64,000 nt of DNA from Pseudomonas delhiensis (GCF_900187975.1 NZ_FZPC01000001.1:186001-250000), one strand, 5' to 3'; counted from the stretch's first letter, positions 1 through 7,964 are shown. The notes: a model not told the origin generated them from the sequence alone. Numbers and translations: made by a program.

Positions 1-292
1 GGTAACCGGACAGGACGACGTACTGCCTGCCTTGGTAGAACGTATATCTGATCCGGGTATTGAGGCCTCCGAGGTCCCGTACCAGCCGGACGAAGTTCAC
101 CGTGTCGAATGAACCCAGCGCAACCGGGACGCCCCAGGGGGGCTCGCGAACGAATGAATGAAGCGGGCTGTCAAGATAAGCCCCTGAGCCATCGAACGGC
201 CCGTTGGCTTGGCACAAGCCAGGCGCCCCGACCGGGGGCAAATGACTGGTTGCATGATCGCGGGCCAGTTGGTTGGGCTGTAGGGTTTTGCG
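1..292 (-). CDS. Unrecognised partial reading frame leaving the window, no clear start
   Basis: On the minus strand one frame is open for about 97 codons, from just after a TAG at 293-295 to the window edge. The composition looks protein-like, with a hydrophobic/basic stretch (FVRLVRDLGG at about 101-72) followed by RIRYTFYQGRQYVVLSGY at about 57-4. No ATG and no Shine-Dalgarno-preceded GTG lies in the upstream half; the only in-frame alternatives are TTG at 239-241 or 215-217. Local GC is lower than in the neighbours. The tail reminds me of conserved stretches in bacterial polymorphic-toxin or colicin-like proteins, but that is memory-based inference. It could also be a degraded fragment. 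The plus strand is also open for a shorter stretch (2-112). Confidence 0.45.
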
Positions 293-336
293 CTAAAAGC
301 GGCATCGGCCCCGGCGTGTAGCGGGGCGCTCTTTCT

Positions 337-2031
337 TCATGCTGTGAAACGCAGTGCCGCGGTCAGGTCGCCCATGGGCTGCTGGCCGCGGGCGCGCATG
401 GCGTCGTCGCGCAGCTTCAGGCCGTCGAGCGTCTCCAGGTCGAACACGCGAGTGATCAGGCGCAGGATGGAGCCGGTGTCGTAGACACTGTGGTCCACCG
501 TGCCGTGGCGCGCGAAGGGCGACACCACCAGCGCCGGGATGCGCGAGCCGGGGCCCCAGCGGTCGCCCCGGGGCGGCGCCACGTGGTCCCACCAGCCGCC
601 GTTCTCGTCCACCGTGATGACGATCACCATGTTCTGCCACTGCGGGCTTTCCATCAGGTGCTTCACCGCGCGCACGATGTGGCGGTCGCCGCTGGCCACG
701 TCGGCGTAGCCGGCGTGCATGTTGAGGTTGCCCTGGGGCTTGTAGAAGGTCACCGCCGGCAGCGTGCCGGCGCGGGCGTCGGCGAAGAAGCGGTTGCTCG
801 ACGGGTCGTCGCCCAGGCCGCCGTCGCGCAGGCGCTTCGTGCGCTCCCCGGGGTGTTCCGGGCCCTGCTGGACGAAGTAGTTGAACGGCTGGTGGTGGTA
901 CTGGAAATTGGGAATCTTCGGGATGCCGGCGGAGTTCCTGTACTGCTCCAGGGTGGCTTCCCAGGCGCCGGCGTACCAGGCCCAGTCGACGCCCTTCTTG
1001 CTCAGCTTGTCGCCGATGTGCTCGTGGCGCTGCGGCACCATCACGTTGGGCTGGCCGGGCAGCGCGTAGTCCGGGCGCTGGGGGTCGCGCTGCACGGTCG
1101 GCCAGTAGGGCGGGAGCATGGTGTTGACGCCGTAGCCGTCGGGGGTCAGGGCGCTGGGGCCGAACTTCGGGGCGCCGCCGCTGACGCTGGCCGGCGAACC
1201 CTCCAGGGGTTTCAGGCGCGGGTCGGCGGGGTCGTCGCTCATCAGCTGGGCGATCTGCGTGCGGGCCGGCGAGTCTTGCACGTCCGGGTACACCGGCGGG
1301 GTGGCCGCCACCAGGTACTGGTGGTTGAGGAAGGAGCCGCCGAAGGCGCCCTGGAAGAAGTTGTCGCACAGCACGAAGTCCCGGGCCAGGTCCCACAGGC
1401 GCAGGCTGTAGGGGCTCTGCGCGTAGTAGCCCATGGGCAGCGCGCCGGAGTCGGCCCAGGCGACGAACATGTCGTTACGCCCGCCGTTGATCTGCATCTG
1501 GTTCTGGTAGAACACGTGCCAGAGGTCGCGGGTCACCAGGCCCAGGGGCAGATCCTCGCCCTGCGGGCCCTTGAGCGCGAAGGGCGCGTTGGCCAGGTTC
1601 TCCTGGTACTGCACGCCCTCGGCGTAGCTCACCCCTTCCAGGCTCTGGCCGACCTGCAGCACGCCGCCGTACACCGGCGGCAGCTTGTCCAGCAGGCTGC
1701 CGTCGCGGTCGCGCTGCCGGTAGTCGGCCGGCTGCAGCGACGACAGCGGTTTCTCCACGCCGGGGAAGTCGCCGAACAGGTTGTTGAAGCTGCGGTTCTC
1801 GGCGTAGATCACCACTATGGTCTTCACCTGCTCGCGCAGCGCCCGGTCCAGCTCGGTGCCGCTCAGCTCGCGCACGGTTTCGGCGGCCCGGGCCGTGCCC
1901 TCGCCCACCAGGCCGGCCAGCGCCGCCCCGGCCCCCAGGGCCGCGGCGCCGCCAAGGAAGCGGCGGCGGCCGGCGTCCGGCAGTGGCTGGGCAAGGTCCT
2001 GCCCGGGATTCTGATCGCGCTTGTCGCTCAT
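337..2031 (-). CDS. Tat-exported acid/alkaline phosphatase family protein (phosphoesterase, PF04185-like)
   Basis: A 564-residue phosphoesterase of the AcpA / phospholipase C superfamily, expected to release phosphate from organic esters in the periplasm. A twin-arginine signal (RRRFLGG at residues 22-28) is followed by a hydrophobic Ala/Gly-rich stretch and an ARA-A-like cleavage region near residue 50. The metal-binding ENRSF motif is at 78-82, and a late DENGGWWDH segment matches the family's second metal-ligand block. The start at 2031 is preferred over an upstream in-frame ATG at 2166 because GGAG lies 7 nt ahead of it and the Tat signal then sits at the N-terminus. It diverges from the glycosyltransferase, and a Pho-like array lies 59-91 bp upstream. 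Substrate preference (phosphatase versus phospholipase) cannot be read from sequence. Confidence 0.85.
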   Translation of the reverse strand: MSDKRDQNPGQDLAQPLPDAGRRRFLGGAAALGAGAALAGLVGEGTARAAETVRELSGTELDRALREQVKTIVVIYAENRSFNNLFGDFPGVEKPLSSLQPADYRQRDRDGSLLDKLPPVYGGVLQVGQSLEGVSYAEGVQYQENLANAPFALKGPQGEDLPLGLVTRDLWHVFYQNQMQINGGRNDMFVAWADSGALPMGYYAQSPYSLRLWDLARDFVLCDNFFQGAFGGSFLNHQYLVAATPPVYPDVQDSPARTQIAQLMSDDPADPRLKPLEGSPASVSGGAPKFGPSALTPDGYGVNTMLPPYWPTVQRDPQRPDYALPGQPNVMVPQRHEHIGDKLSKKGVDWAWYAGAWEATLEQYRNSAGIPKIPNFQYHHQPFNYFVQQGPEHPGERTKRLRDGGLGDDPSSNRFFADARAGTLPAVTFYKPQGNLNMHAGYADVASGDRHIVRAVKHLMESPQWQNMVIVITVDENGGWWDHVAPPRGDRWGPGSRIPALVVSPFARHGTVDHSVYDTGSILRLITRVFDLETLDGLKLRDDAMRARGQQPMGDLTAALRFTA

Positions 2032-2045
2032 CGACGGCTCCCTGT

Positions 2046-2077
2046 TATCGGAAATCGCGGCTATCGGAAATCGCGGC
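2046..2077. repeat. Perfect 16-bp tandem duplication in the phosphatase leader
   Basis: The unit TATCGGAAATCGCGGC occurs twice without mismatch (2046-2061 and 2062-2077), directly upstream of the phosphatase ribosome-binding site on its minus-strand transcript. No hairpin is obvious within a unit. Confidence 0.9.
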
Positions 2078-2089
2078 ACTCTAGCAGCC

Positions 2090-2122
2090 CCGTGTGACAG
2101 CCAGGCGAAGGCTCTATGACAG
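2090..2122 (-). promoter_or_regulatory. Pho-box-like array upstream of the phosphatase
   Basis: Read on the minus strand, CTGTCAT (2122-2116) and CTGTCAC (2100-2094) are exactly 22 bp apart, two 11-bp turns. A weaker CCTTCGC sits midway. PhoB binds heptamers of the CTGTCAT type with 11-bp phasing. A TAGAGT hexamer (2083-2078) lies at a plausible -10 position downstream. The family knowledge and the spacing support a PhoB site; binding is inferred. Confidence 0.65.
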
Positions 2123-2159
2123 GCCTTTCCCAAAGCCTCGCGGGAAACGCCCGAATCGT

Positions 2160-2189
2160 CCGTCACATTTCCGCAATCCAGGCGTCACA
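2160..2189 (+). promoter_or_regulatory. Pho-box-like array upstream of the glycosyltransferase
   Basis: Three heptamers stand at exact 11-bp phasing on the plus strand: CCGTCAC (2160), CCGCAAT (2171) and GCGTCAC (2182), each resembling the PhoB half-site CTGTCAT. The array ends about 34 bp before the glycosyltransferase ATG, so the transcript leader would be short. It is less consensus-like than the divergent array. Confidence 0.5.
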
Positions 2190-2222
2190 CCCGCTACACC
2201 GGCCAGGCGGAGACTGCCGTTC

Positions 2223-3425
2223 ATGAGCACGACTCCCCTGCGCATCGCGCTGATCAGCGAAACCTTCCCGCCGGAGATCAACGGTGTGGCCAACACCCTC
2301 GGGCGCCTCGCCGCCGGGCTGCTGCAGCTCGGCCACCGGGTGCAGGTGGTGCGCCCGCGGCAAAGCGTCGACGACGGCCGCCACAGCGACGACGAGCTGC
2401 TGCTCACCCGCGGCTGGCCACTGCCCGGCTACCCCGGCCTGCAATGGGGCCAGTCGTGCCTGCACAAGCTGCTGCGGCACTGGCGGCGGCTGCGCCCGGA
2501 CGTACTCTACATCGCCACCGAAGGCCCGCTCGGGCTGGCCGCCCTGCGCGCCGCCAGGCGCCTGCGGATCCCCGCCCTGAGCGGCTTCCACACCAATTTC
2601 CAGCAGTACGGCGCGCACTACGGCCTGGGCCCGCTGAAGCGCCTGGTGACCGCCTACCTGCGCTGGTTCCACAACCGCACCCTGCGCACCCTGGTGCCCA
2701 GCGCCAGCCAGGCGCTGGAGCTGGAACGCCGCGGCTTCGCCCACCTCGCCCAGCTGGCGCGCGGCGTGGACGGCCAGCTGTTCCAGCCCGGCCGCCGCGA
2801 CGACGCCTTGCGCCGCGAGTGGGGCCTGGGCGAGCAGGACATCGCCGTGCTGCACGTCGGCCGCCTGGCCGCGGAGAAGAACCTCGGCCTGCTCGGCCGT
2901 GCTTTCGATCAACTGCGAGCCGCCCACCCGCAGCTGAACCTGCGCCTGGTGATAGTCGGCGACGGCCCGCAGCGCGCGCAGCTCGCCCGCGAATTGCCCG
3001 GGGCGGTGTTCTGCGGCCTGCAGCGCGGCGAGGAGCTGGCCCGGCACTACGCCAGCGGCGACCTGTTCCTCTTCCCCAGCCTCTCCGAGACCTTCGGCAA
3101 CGTGGTCCTGGAGGCCCTGGCCTCGGGCCTGGCGGTGGTCGCCTACGACCAGGCCGCCGCGGCCCAGCACATCCGCCACGGGCACGACGGCGCCCTGGCG
3201 ATTCCCGGCGACGAGGCCGCCTTCATCGATGCCGCCAGCTGGCTGCTGGAAGACCGCGAGCACCTGCGCCGGGTACGCCTGAACGCGCGCCAGCATGCCG
3301 GCCGCCTGGAATGGCGCGGCATCGTCGAACGCTTCGAGGGCTACCTGCTGGAGGCCGTCCGCCAGCCGCTGCCGGCGACGGCCGACGGCACCGGCGCGCT
3401 GGGCGCCGATACCGTGCGCAAGTGA
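2223..3425 (+). CDS. Glycosyltransferase family 4 protein
   Basis: A 400-residue GT-B fold enzyme expected to transfer a sugar from a nucleotide-sugar donor. The N-terminus has the typical SETFPPEINGV loop (about residues 11-21) and the C-terminal donor-binding region has the E-x7-E type motif in SETFGNVVLEA (about 286-296), followed by a GLAVVAY segment. No signal peptide is visible, so it should work at the cytoplasmic membrane face. The start at 2223 follows the Pho-like array; an in-frame ATG at 2094 would place the array inside the gene. It ends directly against the convergent DegV gene with no intergenic base. The pairing with an exported phosphatase and the Pho-like site suggests glycolipid synthesis under phosphate limitation; the acceptor is unknown. 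The position resembles PA0842 of P. aeruginosa, from memory. Confidence 0.85.
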   Translation: MSTTPLRIALISETFPPEINGVANTLGRLAAGLLQLGHRVQVVRPRQSVDDGRHSDDELLLTRGWPLPGYPGLQWGQSCLHKLLRHWRRLRPDVLYIATEGPLGLAALRAARRLRIPALSGFHTNFQQYGAHYGLGPLKRLVTAYLRWFHNRTLRTLVPSASQALELERRGFAHLAQLARGVDGQLFQPGRRDDALRREWGLGEQDIAVLHVGRLAAEKNLGLLGRAFDQLRAAHPQLNLRLVIVGDGPQRAQLARELPGAVFCGLQRGEELARHYASGDLFLFPSLSETFGNVVLEALASGLAVVAYDQAAAAQHIRHGHDGALAIPGDEAAFIDAASWLLEDREHLRRVRLNARQHAGRLEWRGIVERFEGYLLEAVRQPLPATADGTGALGADTVRK

Positions 3426-4385
3426 TCAGGCGAAGGGCTTGGGCTCGGCGGCGAAGGACAGGCTCATGGCCCCGGCGCCGAGGTTGATGCCCCCGGTCGG
3501 GCTGAGCATGCCCAGGTGCATGGCGATGCCGCGTTCGCCGCAGGCCTTCTCCAGCGCCTCGAAGCCCGGCAGGTCGCGCAGCGCCGAAGGGTCGCCGGCG
3601 TAGCTCAGGCCGACGTGCGGGGCCAGCAGCTCGCCGGCCTCCACCCGCGCGCGGGCGAAGTTGAGCAGGCGCTCGGCGGATTTCTCGTAGTTCGGCGACA
3701 CCGACACCGGCTTGTCCTCGCCCTGCACCAGGCTCAGCACCGGCTTCATGTCGAGCATCGAGCCGATGCCGAGGAAGGCGCCGCGCAGGCGGTCGCCGAT
3801 GCTGCTGCGGTCGCCCTTCTGGAAGCCGCGGCGGCGCACGTGGCCCAGGTCGTTGGCGACCAGGAAGGTGTTCATCTGCTGGCTCAGTTGCTCCAGGCGC
3901 GTGCGGATGGCGTTGGGGTGCTGGTCCTCGCCGAGCAGGCGCGCGCCTTCGGCGGCCAGCACCGCCAGGCCGGCGAACACCGTCTGGCTGTCCACCACGC
4001 GCAGCGCGAAGGGGCCGGCGATGCCGGCGGCGGCGCGGCGCTCGCGGTAGTTCTGCAGCAGGCCGAAGGAGGCCTGGGTGGCATTGTCGAAGATCGGGCT
4101 GCGCGCGCTGCTGACGGTCAGGCAGATGACGTAGTCGAAGTCGGTGACCAGTTGTTCGAGGAACCAGGCCTGGGTTTCCGCGGCGGTCAGCGGCTCGCTG
4201 CCGTCCTCCGGGGCGACCTTGGGCAGGTCCTCGGAATAGAAGCGCAGGGTGGTCTCGGGGTCGCGGTCATCGATGATCCGGCGCTGGCCCAACCGGATGC
4301 CGATGGGCAGTACGCGGATATTGTTAGCGGCGAGGAATTCGGGGGGCAGGTCGCAGGTCGCATCCACCACCAGGCCAATCCGCAT
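3426..4385 (-). CDS. DegV family protein (fatty-acid-binding type)
   Basis: A 319-residue protein of the DegV/FakB family, which binds single fatty acids and in Gram-positives presents them to a FakA kinase. The N-terminus MRIGLVVDATCDLPPE matches the family signature (D-x-x-[CS]-D-L-P), and the middle has the VVDSQTVFAGLAVLA helix and a HVRRRGFQKGDRSS loop that corresponds to the family's GRI/GRxGxxxx region. The length is slightly longer than typical (280-300). It is convergent with the glycosyltransferase and the two genes abut at 3425/3426, so they may share a transcription end. No FakA-like partner is in the window. The in vivo ligand is unknown. Confidence 0.88.
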   Translation of the reverse strand: MRIGLVVDATCDLPPEFLAANNIRVLPIGIRLGQRRIIDDRDPETTLRFYSEDLPKVAPEDGSEPLTAAETQAWFLEQLVTDFDYVICLTVSSARSPIFDNATQASFGLLQNYRERRAAAGIAGPFALRVVDSQTVFAGLAVLAAEGARLLGEDQHPNAIRTRLEQLSQQMNTFLVANDLGHVRRRGFQKGDRSSIGDRLRGAFLGIGSMLDMKPVLSLVQGEDKPVSVSPNYEKSAERLLNFARARVEAGELLAPHVGLSYAGDPSALRDLPGFEALEKACGERGIAMHLGMLSPTGGINLGAGAMSLSFAAEPKPFA

Positions 4386-4530
4386 GGCTTAGCTCCTTTG
4401 GCCGTGTGCCGGCCTATTGTTGTGTTGGCGGCCCTACAATGCCCGTTTCCGACCTTCAAGTCAGCAGATCGGAAGGCCTGCTTCGGAAAAGATTTGTAAA
4501 TACGGCAGAAATGCCCTTAGGACACCGACG

Positions 4531-4560
4531 AAAGAAACCGCCCGGGAGTGTCCCGGGCGG
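4531..4560 (-). terminator. Rho-independent terminator of the OYE gene
   Basis: Ten-base-pair stem CCGCCCGGGA/TCCCGGGCGG (4538-4547 with 4551-4560) and a 3-nt loop. On the minus strand it is followed by TTTCTTTCG. It starts 20 bp after the oxidoreductase stop codon. Confidence 0.88.
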
Positions 4561-4579
4561 CTTCGTCGATCCGCGGCGA

Positions 4580-5692
4580 TCAGGCCAGGGACATCAGCGC
4601 ATCGCGGCTGAACGGCTTGATGTCGGCCAGGCGGCCGTCGCGCACCTTCAGCGCCCAGTCCGGGTCCACCAGCAGCGCGCGGCCCACCGCCACCAGGTCG
4701 AACTCCTGCTTGCCCAGGCGCTCCAGCAGGCCTTCGATACCCGAGGGCTGGGCCACTTCGTCGGTCTTGCCGAAGAAGGCGAGGAACTCGCTGCCGTCCA
4801 GGCCGACGTTGCCCACGGTGATGGTCGGCTTGCCGGTGAGCTGGCGCGTCCAGCCGGCCAGGTTGAGGTCCGAGCCTTCGAATTCGGGAATCCAGAAGCG
4901 GCGGGTCGAGCAGTGGAAGATGTCCACGCCGGCGTCCGACAGCGGCTCGAGGAAGGCCGCCAGCTCTTCCGGGGTCTGTACCAGGCGCGCGCTGTAGTCC
5001 TGCTGCTTCCACTGCGAGAAACGGAAGATGATCGGGTAGTCCGGGCCCACCGCCTCGCGCACGGCGCGGATCAGCTCGATGGCGAAGCGCGAGCGGTTGG
5101 CCAGGCTGCCGCCGTACTCGTCGGTGCGCTTGTTGCTGCCGTCCCAGAAGAACTGGTCGATCAGGTAGCCGTGGGCGCCGTGGATCTCCACGCCGTCCAT
5201 GCCGATGGCCTTGGCGTCGCGGGCGGCCTGGGCGAAGGCGGCGATGACGTCCTGGATGTCTTCCTTGGTCATTTCATGGACCAGCACCTGGCCGTCCTTG
5301 ACCTTGCCGCTGGGGCCGTAGCCGGGGACGCTGGCGTCCGGCTCCACGCCCAGGCGGCGCACGGAACCGACGTGCCACAGCTGCGGGACTATCTTGCCGC
5401 CTTCGGCGTGCACCGCGTCGACCACCTGCTTCCAGCCGGCCAGGGCGTCCTCGCCGTAGAAGCGCGGCACGTTCGGGTAGCCGTTGGCGGCCTTGTGGCC
5501 GACGGTGGTGCCTTCGGTGACGATCAGGCCGACGCCGGCGGCGGCGCGGCGGCGGTAGTACTCCACCACCTGGGCGTGGGGCACGCCGCCCGGGCTGAAG
5601 TTGCGGGTCATCGGGGCCATGACCACGCGGCTCGGCAGCTCCAGGTTGCCGAGGCGGAAGGGTTCGAACAGGCTCTCTACGGATGCGCTCAC
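4580..5692 (-). CDS. Old yellow enzyme family NADH:flavin oxidoreductase
   Basis: A 370-residue FMN-dependent ene-reductase of the OYE/NemA-like TIM-barrel family, reducing activated C=C bonds or nitro compounds with NAD(P)H. Visible landmarks are the N-terminal RVVMAPMTRNF strand, HGAHGYLIDQFFW with the FMN/substrate His pair region (about 180), TDEYGGSLANRSRF (about 200) and the C-terminal phosphate-binding VGRALLVDPDW. The full length is normal for the family. It lies 58 bp downstream of a TetR regulator on the same strand, the same arrangement as nemR-nemA in E. coli, which suggests control by reactive electrophiles (inference). A strong intrinsic terminator follows. Confidence 0.9.
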   Translation of the reverse strand: MSASVESLFEPFRLGNLELPSRVVMAPMTRNFSPGGVPHAQVVEYYRRRAAAGVGLIVTEGTTVGHKAANGYPNVPRFYGEDALAGWKQVVDAVHAEGGKIVPQLWHVGSVRRLGVEPDASVPGYGPSGKVKDGQVLVHEMTKEDIQDVIAAFAQAARDAKAIGMDGVEIHGAHGYLIDQFFWDGSNKRTDEYGGSLANRSRFAIELIRAVREAVGPDYPIIFRFSQWKQQDYSARLVQTPEELAAFLEPLSDAGVDIFHCSTRRFWIPEFEGSDLNLAGWTRQLTGKPTITVGNVGLDGSEFLAFFGKTDEVAQPSGIEGLLERLGKQEFDLVAVGRALLVDPDWALKVRDGRLADIKPFSRDALMSLA

Positions 5693-5750
5693 GAAAGTTC
5701 TCCAGGGGCGGCCGGGTGGCCGGGCGTCCCGTCAGTGGGTTGCACGATGT

Positions 5751-6344
5751 TCAGGCCGCCAGCACCCGCTCCAGGCGGGCGATGAAGGCTTCCATGGGTT
5801 GCAGCGAGCCGCTGGTCTTCAGCCGCCCCAGCACGCCCTGCCAGGCGTTGGCGATGAAGGCGGCGAGGTTCTCGCAGTCCTCGTCCGCCGCCAGCTCGCC
5901 GGCGCGCTGCGCCTGGGCCAGGCAGTCGCGGAGGATGTCGGCGCCGCGCTGGAGGATGGCGTCGACCTTGGCGCCGATGGCCGGCGACAGTTCGGCCATC
6001 TCGAAGCTCAGGCTGCCGATGAAGCAGTGGTACTCGGCCTTTTCCTGGCGGGCGAAGTGCGCCATCAGCTCGGCGTAGTAGCCGAGGATGCGCGCCCGCG
6101 GGCCCAGCGCCGGGTTGCCCAGGGCCTCGGCGTAGCGCTGCAGGCGCGGGCCGTAGATCTGCTCCAGGGCCTGCAGGGCGAAGTCTTCCTTGCTGTCGAA
6201 GTAGTGGTAGAAGGAGCCCTTGGGGATGCCCGCGGCCTGGACGATGTCCTGCACCCCGGTGCCGTGGTAGCCGCAGCGGGTCATGACCGCCGAGCCCTTG
6301 GCCAGGATGAGGTCGCGCTTGTCGAGTCGGATGCTGGTGTTCAT
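5751..6344 (-). CDS. TetR/AcrR family repressor, NemR/AcuR-like
   Basis: A 197-residue TetR-type regulator. The N-terminal helix-turn-helix contains GVQDIVQAAGIPKGSFYHYFDSK (about residues 27-49), and the C-terminal half (LSFEMAELSPAIG..) resembles the NemR/AcuR C-terminal domain that senses reactive aldehydes and quinones. Cys residues occur in the N-terminal part (about 23), in the CFIGSLSFE segment and near 145-155; they are candidate redox sensors but not assigned. The start at 6344 is chosen over an in-frame ATG at 6413 because it gives the usual short N-terminal arm. It lies between a nitroreductase gene and the OYE gene, all on one strand, and probably controls them. A GACCGGTC palindrome at 6359-6366 lies 14 bp upstream. 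Confidence 0.85.
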   Translation of the reverse strand: MNTSIRLDKRDLILAKGSAVMTRCGYHGTGVQDIVQAAGIPKGSFYHYFDSKEDFALQALEQIYGPRLQRYAEALGNPALGPRARILGYYAELMAHFARQEKAEYHCFIGSLSFEMAELSPAIGAKVDAILQRGADILRDCLAQAQRAGELAADEDCENLAAFIANAWQGVLGRLKTSGSLQPMEAFIARLERVLAA

Positions 6345-6356
6345 GGGGCGCAGGAT

Positions 6357-6368
6357 ATGACCGGTCGT
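6357..6368. promoter_or_regulatory. Possible TetR operator (short palindrome)
   Basis: ATGACCGGTCGT contains the perfect 8-bp palindrome GACCGGTC just upstream of the TetR gene. It shares the GACC/GGTC half-sites of NemR boxes but lacks their 4-bp spacer, so assignment is weak. Confidence 0.3.
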
Positions 6369-6422
6369 CTCGCCCTGCCCAGCACTATTGATGGCGGTGA
6401 TTCCGCGCCACAACCGGCGGCC

Positions 6423-7163
6423 TCAATGCCAGTTGACGTGCTGCTCCAGCGGGAAGCGCAGGCGTGGGTTGTACACCCCGCGCTCGCTGGCCCGGCCCAC
6501 CGCCAGCAGCATGATCGGCACGGCCCGCGACGGGATGTCCAGTACGCGGCGCAGGCGCACCTCGTCGAAGCCCTCCATGGGGCAGCTGGCGTAGCCGTGG
6601 CTCTGCACCGCGAGCATCAGGTTCTGCGCCGCCAGGGCCGTGGATTTCACCGCCCACAGGCGCATCTGCCCATGGCTGTTGGGCGTGCGCATCAATGGCC
6701 GGCGCAGGCCGGCCAGGCGCACCAGGCAACGCTTGAACAGGCCGCGCAGGCCAAAGGCGCCCTGGTCGTACTGGAAGGGCGCGGCTTTCGCGTAGAACTT
6801 GCGCACCTGTTCCGGCACCTGCGGCTCCGGCCACTGCTCGACCACCTGGCGGCAGGCCTCGCGCCAGGTGTCCGGGCGCGCCAGCACGGCGATCAGCACC
6901 GGCGCGGTGCGCGCGGCGTTCTGGTTCAGGCAGACCTCGTGCAGGCGCTGGCGCAGCGCCGGCTCGCGGATCACCTGGAAGCTCCAGGGCTGCAGGTTGC
7001 AGGAGTTGGGCGCGAGGGTCGCCAGCTCCAGGCAGTCGCGCAGCACCGCGTCCGGCACCGGCTCGTCAGTGAAGCGGCGCACCGAGCGGCGCTGCTCGAT
7101 GAGCTGGCGCAGGGCGGCCGGCCCGCAGGCAAGGTCAGGGGTTTCGGCGACGAATCGGGTCAT
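6423..7163 (-). CDS. Nitroreductase family protein
   Basis: A 246-residue FMN-binding nitroreductase-fold enzyme, predicted to reduce nitroaromatics or quinones with NAD(P)H. The FMN-binding RRSVRRFTDEPVP motif is at about 24-36 and LAPNSCNLQPWSFQVI at about 51-66. A later MLAVQSHGYASCPMEGF segment is the family's cofactor-stacking region. The start at 7163 begins MTRFVAETP; an in-frame ATG at 7262 would add 33 residues of low-quality sequence. It stands 78 bp upstream of the TetR gene on the same strand and may be co-transcribed with TetR-OYE. The natural substrate is unknown. Confidence 0.87.
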   Translation of the reverse strand: MTRFVAETPDLACGPAALRQLIEQRRSVRRFTDEPVPDAVLRDCLELATLAPNSCNLQPWSFQVIREPALRQRLHEVCLNQNAARTAPVLIAVLARPDTWREACRQVVEQWPEPQVPEQVRKFYAKAAPFQYDQGAFGLRGLFKRCLVRLAGLRRPLMRTPNSHGQMRLWAVKSTALAAQNLMLAVQSHGYASCPMEGFDEVRLRRVLDIPSRAVPIMLLAVGRASERGVYNPRLRFPLEQHVNWH

Positions 7164-7278
7164 GGCGGCGTCCTCGGTCGGTCCGGGGATTAAACCCGGC
7201 CAGCGGCGCCGCGCACAGGCGTAGGAGAGAAATGCCGGCAGGATTGGCGCAAGCGCCCTCACCTGCCGGGGCGCGGGC

Positions 7279-7761
7279 TCAGCCCAGGGCCTTCTCGATG
7301 GCCTGCACCAGGGCCGGGTCGTCCGGCGTGGTGCGCGGGCTGAAGCGGGCCAGCACGCGGCCGTCGGGGGCGAGCAGGAACTTCTCGAAGTTCCAGGTGA
7401 TGTCGCCGGGGAACTCGGCGCCCTCGCCCGCCAGCAGGCGGTACAGCGGATGGCGCTCGGAGCCGTTGACCTCGAGCTTGGCCGACATCGGGAAGCTGAC
7501 GCCGTAGTTCAGCGAGCAGAACGACTGGATTTCCGTCTCGCTGCCCGGTTCCTGGCCGGCGAACTGGTTGCAGGGCAGGCCCAGGACCACGAAGCCGCGG
7601 TCGCGGTATTGCTGGTAGAGCTTCTCCAGCCCGGCGTACTGCGGGGTCAGACCACACCTGGAGGCGACGTTCACCACCAGCACCACCTTGCCCTTCAATG
7701 GGGAGAGCGGCAGATCCTGGCCGTCCAGGCCACGCAGAGTCAGATCGTGAAAAGCGCTCAT
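7279..7761 (-). CDS. Glutathione peroxidase family protein (Cys type)
   Basis: A 160-residue thioredoxin-fold peroxidase reducing hydroperoxides. The active-site motif is NVASRCGLTPQY with Cys at about residue 36, so this is the cysteine form rather than selenocysteine; the second motif LPCNQFAGQEPG and the later WNFEKFL tryptophan complete the catalytic set. Bacterial members commonly use thioredoxin rather than glutathione. The start at 7761 gives MSAFHDLTLRGLDG. It has its own short minus-strand unit downstream of slyD and its terminator. The position corresponds to PA0838 in P. aeruginosa order, from memory. Confidence 0.92.
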   Translation of the reverse strand: MSAFHDLTLRGLDGQDLPLSPLKGKVVLVVNVASRCGLTPQYAGLEKLYQQYRDRGFVVLGLPCNQFAGQEPGSETEIQSFCSLNYGVSFPMSAKLEVNGSERHPLYRLLAGEGAEFPGDITWNFEKFLLAPDGRVLARFSPRTTPDDPALVQAIEKALG

Positions 7762-7875
7762 TGGAGTACTCCTTGAATGAAATAGGCACACGAAGTGCCG
7801 TGCGCCCGGCCGGACAAGTCGTCCACGCAGCGCATCCCAGTCGGTTCGGGAAAAAGGCCCAGCATCCGTGCATGC

Positions 7876-7899
7876 GAAAGGCGCCCTCAGGCGCCTTTC
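7876..7899 (-). terminator. Intrinsic terminator downstream of slyD (possibly bidirectional)
   Basis: Stem GAAAGGCGCC/GGCGCCTTTC of ten base pairs with a CTCA loop. The T-rich part is inside the stem on either strand, so it could work both ways. It lies 66 bp after slyD and 115 bp before glutathione peroxidase. Confidence 0.7.
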
Positions 7900-7964
7900 A
7901 CGGGTACAAGCTTAGCAGCTCCGACCGGGTGTCACCGGGCCATCAATCGGCCCGACGAAACACC

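Noticed and set aside
109-321. 70-residue plus-strand frame near the left edge
   Set aside because: Pro/Gly/Arg-rich composition, no ribosome-binding site, and it overlaps a more protein-like minus-strand frame.
490-2097. Long open frame on the plus strand antisense to the phosphatase
   Set aside because: Open only because of GC-rich codon bias; its composition is Val/Ala/His/Gln-rich and unlike a real protein, whereas the minus-strand gene has a Tat signal and family motifs.
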